Shown: piece by piece, positions 61,832-64,000 of the stretch
Layout: each line of letters opens with the position of its first letter
Position numbering within the stretch: position 1 is the stretch's first letter
NCBI GenBank assembly: GCA_036654415.1
Contig: JAVVSB010000006.1
Span: 1 to 64,000, forward strand
Direction of reading: 5' to 3'
DNA length: 64,000 nt
Source: Mucinivorans sp036654415
GTDB lineage: Bacteria > Bacteroidota > Bacteroidia > Bacteroidales > Rikenellaceae
The notes under the pieces: generated by a model
What the model saw: only the letters and a program-made list of their open reading frames with translations
What the model was told of the DNA's origin: nothing
Database searches by the model: none
Translations under genes and position numbers: made by a program

Positions 61832-62872
61832 TTACAAACACCTTACATAGTCTTGGTACACTGCTTTTAACCCCTGCTCTAACTCTATTTGCGGCCTCCA
61901 ACCAGTGGCATAAAGCCTTGAAGAGTCCATCAACTTACGAGGCATACCATCTGGTTTGCCTGCATCCCACTCCACATAACCTTTATAATCAACAGTTTGG
62001 CAAACTTTTTGGGCTATCTGATGAATTGTCAACTCCTCGGACGAGCCAACATTAACGTGACCTGCCTCATTATAATTTTCCATCACATAGACCGTAGCAT
62101 CTGCCATGTCATCAACATGCAAAAACTCACGTAAAACAGAACCTGTACCCCATAACTCAATTTGATGGTCGGTGATTCCGAATTTGGATAAAACGACCTC
62201 GATATCGCCCCAAAGGGCCTGGCCATCAACTCCACATATAGGGCATCTATTTAAGTCCTTACGAACACCCTCTTTATCCCCATTTTGAAGCAATCGTCCC
62301 AAGTGCATCTTACGAATGAGAGCAGGCAAAACATGAGAAGTTTCGAGATTGTAGCTATCACCTGGACCATAGAGGTTTGTGGGCATCACACTCACATAAT
62401 TACAGCCATACTGAGCCCGATAGGCCTCGCACATCTTAAGGCCAGCTATTTTAGCTATGGCATAAGGCTCGTTAGTGGGCTCCAACAGGCCCGTCAAAAG
62501 TTCGTCTTCTTGGATGGGCTGATGCGCCAAACGAGGATAGATACAAGAACTACCAAGAAACATAAGCTTCTTAACACCTGAGAGATACGAAGCCTGAATA
62601 ACATTACACTGAATCATCAGATTCTCGTAGAGAAACTGGGCACGATAAAGGCTATTAGCCACAATACCGCCAACTTTGGCCGCTGCTAAGAAGACATATT
62701 CTGGCCGTTCAGTTTCGAAAAAACGAGTGACAGCCTCTTGATTGATAAGATTTAGCTCGCTGGAGGTACGGCCCACGATATTAGTATAGCCCCTAGCCTT
62801 TAGATTCCTAACGATTGCGGAACCAACCATGCCTCGGTGACCTGCTACATATATCTTTGCCCCAAGCTCCAT
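61832..62872 (-). CDS. fcl: GDP-L-fucose synthase
   Basis: A 346-aa extended short-chain dehydrogenase. NADP binding is at GHRGMVGSA (11-19), and the catalytic Ser/Tyr/Lys are in LGSSCIYP and PYAIAKIAG. It converts GDP-4-keto-6-deoxymannose into GDP-L-fucose for surface glycans or protein glycosylation. A short insertion with CPICG (near 217-221) looks like half a zinc knuckle and is not in the E. coli enzyme. No gmd gene is in the window. It lies 14 bases after rfbD. Confidence 0.95.
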   Translation of the reverse strand: MELGAKIYVAGHRGMVGSAIVRNLKARGYTNIVGRTSSELNLINQEAVTRFFETERPEYVFLAAAKVGGIVANSLYRAQFLYENLMIQCNVIQASYLSGVKKLMFLGSSCIYPRLAHQPIQEDELLTGLLEPTNEPYAIAKIAGLKMCEAYRAQYGCNYVSVMPTNLYGPGDSYNLETSHVLPALIRKMHLGRLLQNGDKEGVRKDLNRCPICGVDGQALWGDIEVVLSKFGITDHQIELWGTGSVLREFLHVDDMADATVYVMENYNEAGHVNVGSSEELTIHQIAQKVCQTVDYKGYVEWDAGKPDGMPRKLMDSSRLYATGWRPQIELEQGLKAVYQDYVRCL

Positions 62873-62886
62873 TGTAGAGTACAGCT

Positions 62887-63750
62887 TTAAGAGAGTTTAT
62901 GAATCAACTTTTCGAGGCTATCCTCCCATTCAGGAATCACCACATCGAAAGCCTGTGAAAATTTAGCCTTACTCATCACCGAAAAGGCAGGGCGCACAGC
63001 TGGCGTTGGATACTCGGCCGTGGTAATACCTTTGACCGTGCAACTAAGCTCACTATACTCCATAATCAGACGCGCAAAATCGGCCCAGCAAGTGGAGCCC
63101 TCATTAGAGAAATGGTAAAGACCATAGACATCCGCACCATGGTCAGCCTTAACAATGGCAGTCATGATAGCAAGAGCTAAATCGTCAGCCGAGGTAGGCG
63201 ACCCCCACTGGTCAGCCACCACACTAATCTCGGACTTTTCGGCCCCAAGGCGACGCATAGTCTTCACAAAATTATTACCATAAGCGCTATATAACCAGCT
63301 GGTACGCAGAATAATATATTTAGGATTAAGAGCTGCTAACTTTTCGCCCTCCAACTTTGTGACCCCATAAACACTTTGAGGATTAGGATTCATCTGCTCG
63401 GTGAGTAAGCTCTTACCCGAACCATCGAATACATAATCGGTCGAAATTTGGACATAGGCCGCACCAACCTTAGCACTCTGCTCAGCCAATATGCCAACAG
63501 CCGTAGCATTCAAAAGGCGAGCCATCTCCACATTGCTTTCAGCCTTATCAACAGCTGTATAGGCTGCCGCATTGACCACCCATTGAGGTCTTTCGGCCTC
63601 TAAAAACTCCGCTACACGCTCTGGCTCTGTTATATCTAACTCGGCTACATCGGTAAATAAAAATTCGTATTTAGGAAAATCCTTGGCAATATCTCTCAGA
63701 CAGTTACCCAACTGACCATTACCACCAGTGATAATTATTTTACTGCTCAT
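62887..63750 (-). CDS. rfbD: dTDP-4-dehydrorhamnose reductase
   Basis: A 287-aa reductase. The Rossmann motif is TGGNGQLGNCL, STDYVFDG is the family signature and YGVTKLEGE holds the Tyr/Lys pair. It completes dTDP-L-rhamnose synthesis. The start overlaps the end of the Wzz-type gene by 11 bases, which places it in a surface-polysaccharide operon that continues beyond the window. Confidence 0.95.
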   Translation of the reverse strand: MSSKIIITGGNGQLGNCLRDIAKDFPKYEFLFTDVAELDITEPERVAEFLEAERPQWVVNAAAYTAVDKAESNVEMARLLNATAVGILAEQSAKVGAAYVQISTDYVFDGSGKSLLTEQMNPNPQSVYGVTKLEGEKLAALNPKYIILRTSWLYSAYGNNFVKTMRRLGAEKSEISVVADQWGSPTSADDLALAIMTAIVKADHGADVYGLYHFSNEGSTCWADFARLIMEYSELSCTVKGITTAEYPTPAVRPAFSVMSKAKFSQAFDVVIPEWEDSLEKLIHKLS

Positions 63751-64000
63751 CTTTTTTCATTAATTGCTTAGCAACAACCACTCCCAAAGCTGCAAACCCA
63801 CCCAGGAAGGCAAAAGCTATAAGAATTACTAATTTTTTTGGCGAAGAGGCCCTAATGGACACACTTGCTGGTTCGATAATAGTGGCAATGGGTGTATCCT
63901 CCTGAAGTTTCATTTTAGTCATTTCAACCTGAGAGGCCACCTGTTGGTAGACAGTAAAGGCCAGATTCTTCTCATTAGAGAGTCTATCAACCTTGATACG
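63740..64000 (-). CDS. Wzz/polysaccharide co-polymerase, carboxy-terminal end (partial)
   Basis: The frame is open from the window edge to the stop at 63740; 86 residues are visible. A coiled-coil-like start (RIKVDRLSNEKNLAFTVYQQ) leads to PIATIIEPASVSIRASSPKK, the proline-rich segment before the last transmembrane helix (about 57-77), and a short cytoplasmic tail (KQLMKKDEQ). This is the end of a chain-length determinant that controls polysaccharide length. The amino part is beyond the window. No kinase domain follows, so it is the Wzz-like, not the fused kinase, type. Confidence 0.88.
   Translation of the reverse strand, partial: RIKVDRLSNEKNLAFTVYQQVASQVEMTKMKLQEDTPIATIIEPASVSIRASSPKKLVILIAFAFLGGFAALGVVVAKQLMKKDEQ

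Noticed and set aside
1..64000. CRISPR array, insertion sequence or prophage
   Set aside because: No regularly spaced direct repeats, transposase, integrase or phage structural gene was seen.

Overview
The window is a stretch of a Bacteroidetes (Bacteroidales) chromosome. The evidence is a type III glutamine synthetase, a fimbrillin-family lipoprotein, GIN-domain and DUF5106 proteins, short parC/parE products of the Bacteroidetes kind, and many promoters with the phylum-specific -7 box TAnnTTTG, often about 19-20 bases after a TTG/TTTG -33 box. Mucin- and N-glycan-directed glycosidases together with an [FeFe]-hydrogenase maturase suggest an anaerobic, host-associated mucin user. A Rikenellaceae-like bacterium would fit, but that is inference.

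Layout. 1-0.23 kb: a truncated tRNA-Gly and a tRNA-Leu, each followed by a terminator. 0.4-3.2 kb: an unknown protein, a highly structured intergenic segment (candidate ncRNA), an RRM protein and an alpha-L-fucosidase. 3.2-7.5 kb: a Cys-free Fur-type regulator, glnN, holB and folK. 7.5-15 kb (minus): an operon of an ABC permease, two tandem GH92 alpha-mannosidases and a 7TMR-HD (PgpH-like) cyclic-dinucleotide phosphodiesterase. 15-19.5 kb (plus): Lrp, riboflavin synthase, a ureohydrolase, NhaA and a secreted protein. 19.5-25.3 kb (minus): aspS-ftsY and pyrE-SRPBCC-GH89; the GH89 gene is interrupted by a 10-N assembly gap. 25.3-27.3 kb: a Nudix hydrolase and an MBOAT acyltransferase. 27.4-38.7 kb (plus): a DUF5106 lipoprotein, then guaA, a methyltransferase, a complete RND tripartite efflux system, a TrkH-type potassium transporter and a CDF metal exporter.

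38.7-39.3 kb is a 630-base, extremely AT-rich intergenic region with two inverted repeats. 39.3-46.7 kb: a GIN-domain protein, comM, comEC, hydE, TatD, tcdA and small envelope genes, with visibly lower GC than the flanks. 46.7-55.4 kb (minus): aroK, parC, a PHP phosphatase, parE, plsC and a GH2-fold protein that has lost its catalytic residues. 55.5-60.1 kb (minus): a sialic acid operon (nanA, a Kelch mutarotase fused to an SSS transporter, and an N-acylglucosamine 2-epimerase) closed by a clear terminator. 60.2-64 kb (minus): a fimbrillin-like lipoprotein, fcl, rfbD and the end of a Wzz-type gene, the edge of a surface-polysaccharide locus.

Together the glycan genes cover fucose (GH29), alpha-mannose (GH92 x2), alpha-GlcNAc (GH89) and sialic acid (nan operon) released from host glycoproteins. 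No SusC/SusD pair and no sialidase lie in the window, so these functions sit among housekeeping genes instead of in a classical polysaccharide-utilisation locus. The most unusual items are the candidate structured RNA at 861-1004, the GH2 pseudoenzyme, the mutarotase-transporter fusion and the structured AT-rich gap near 39 kb.
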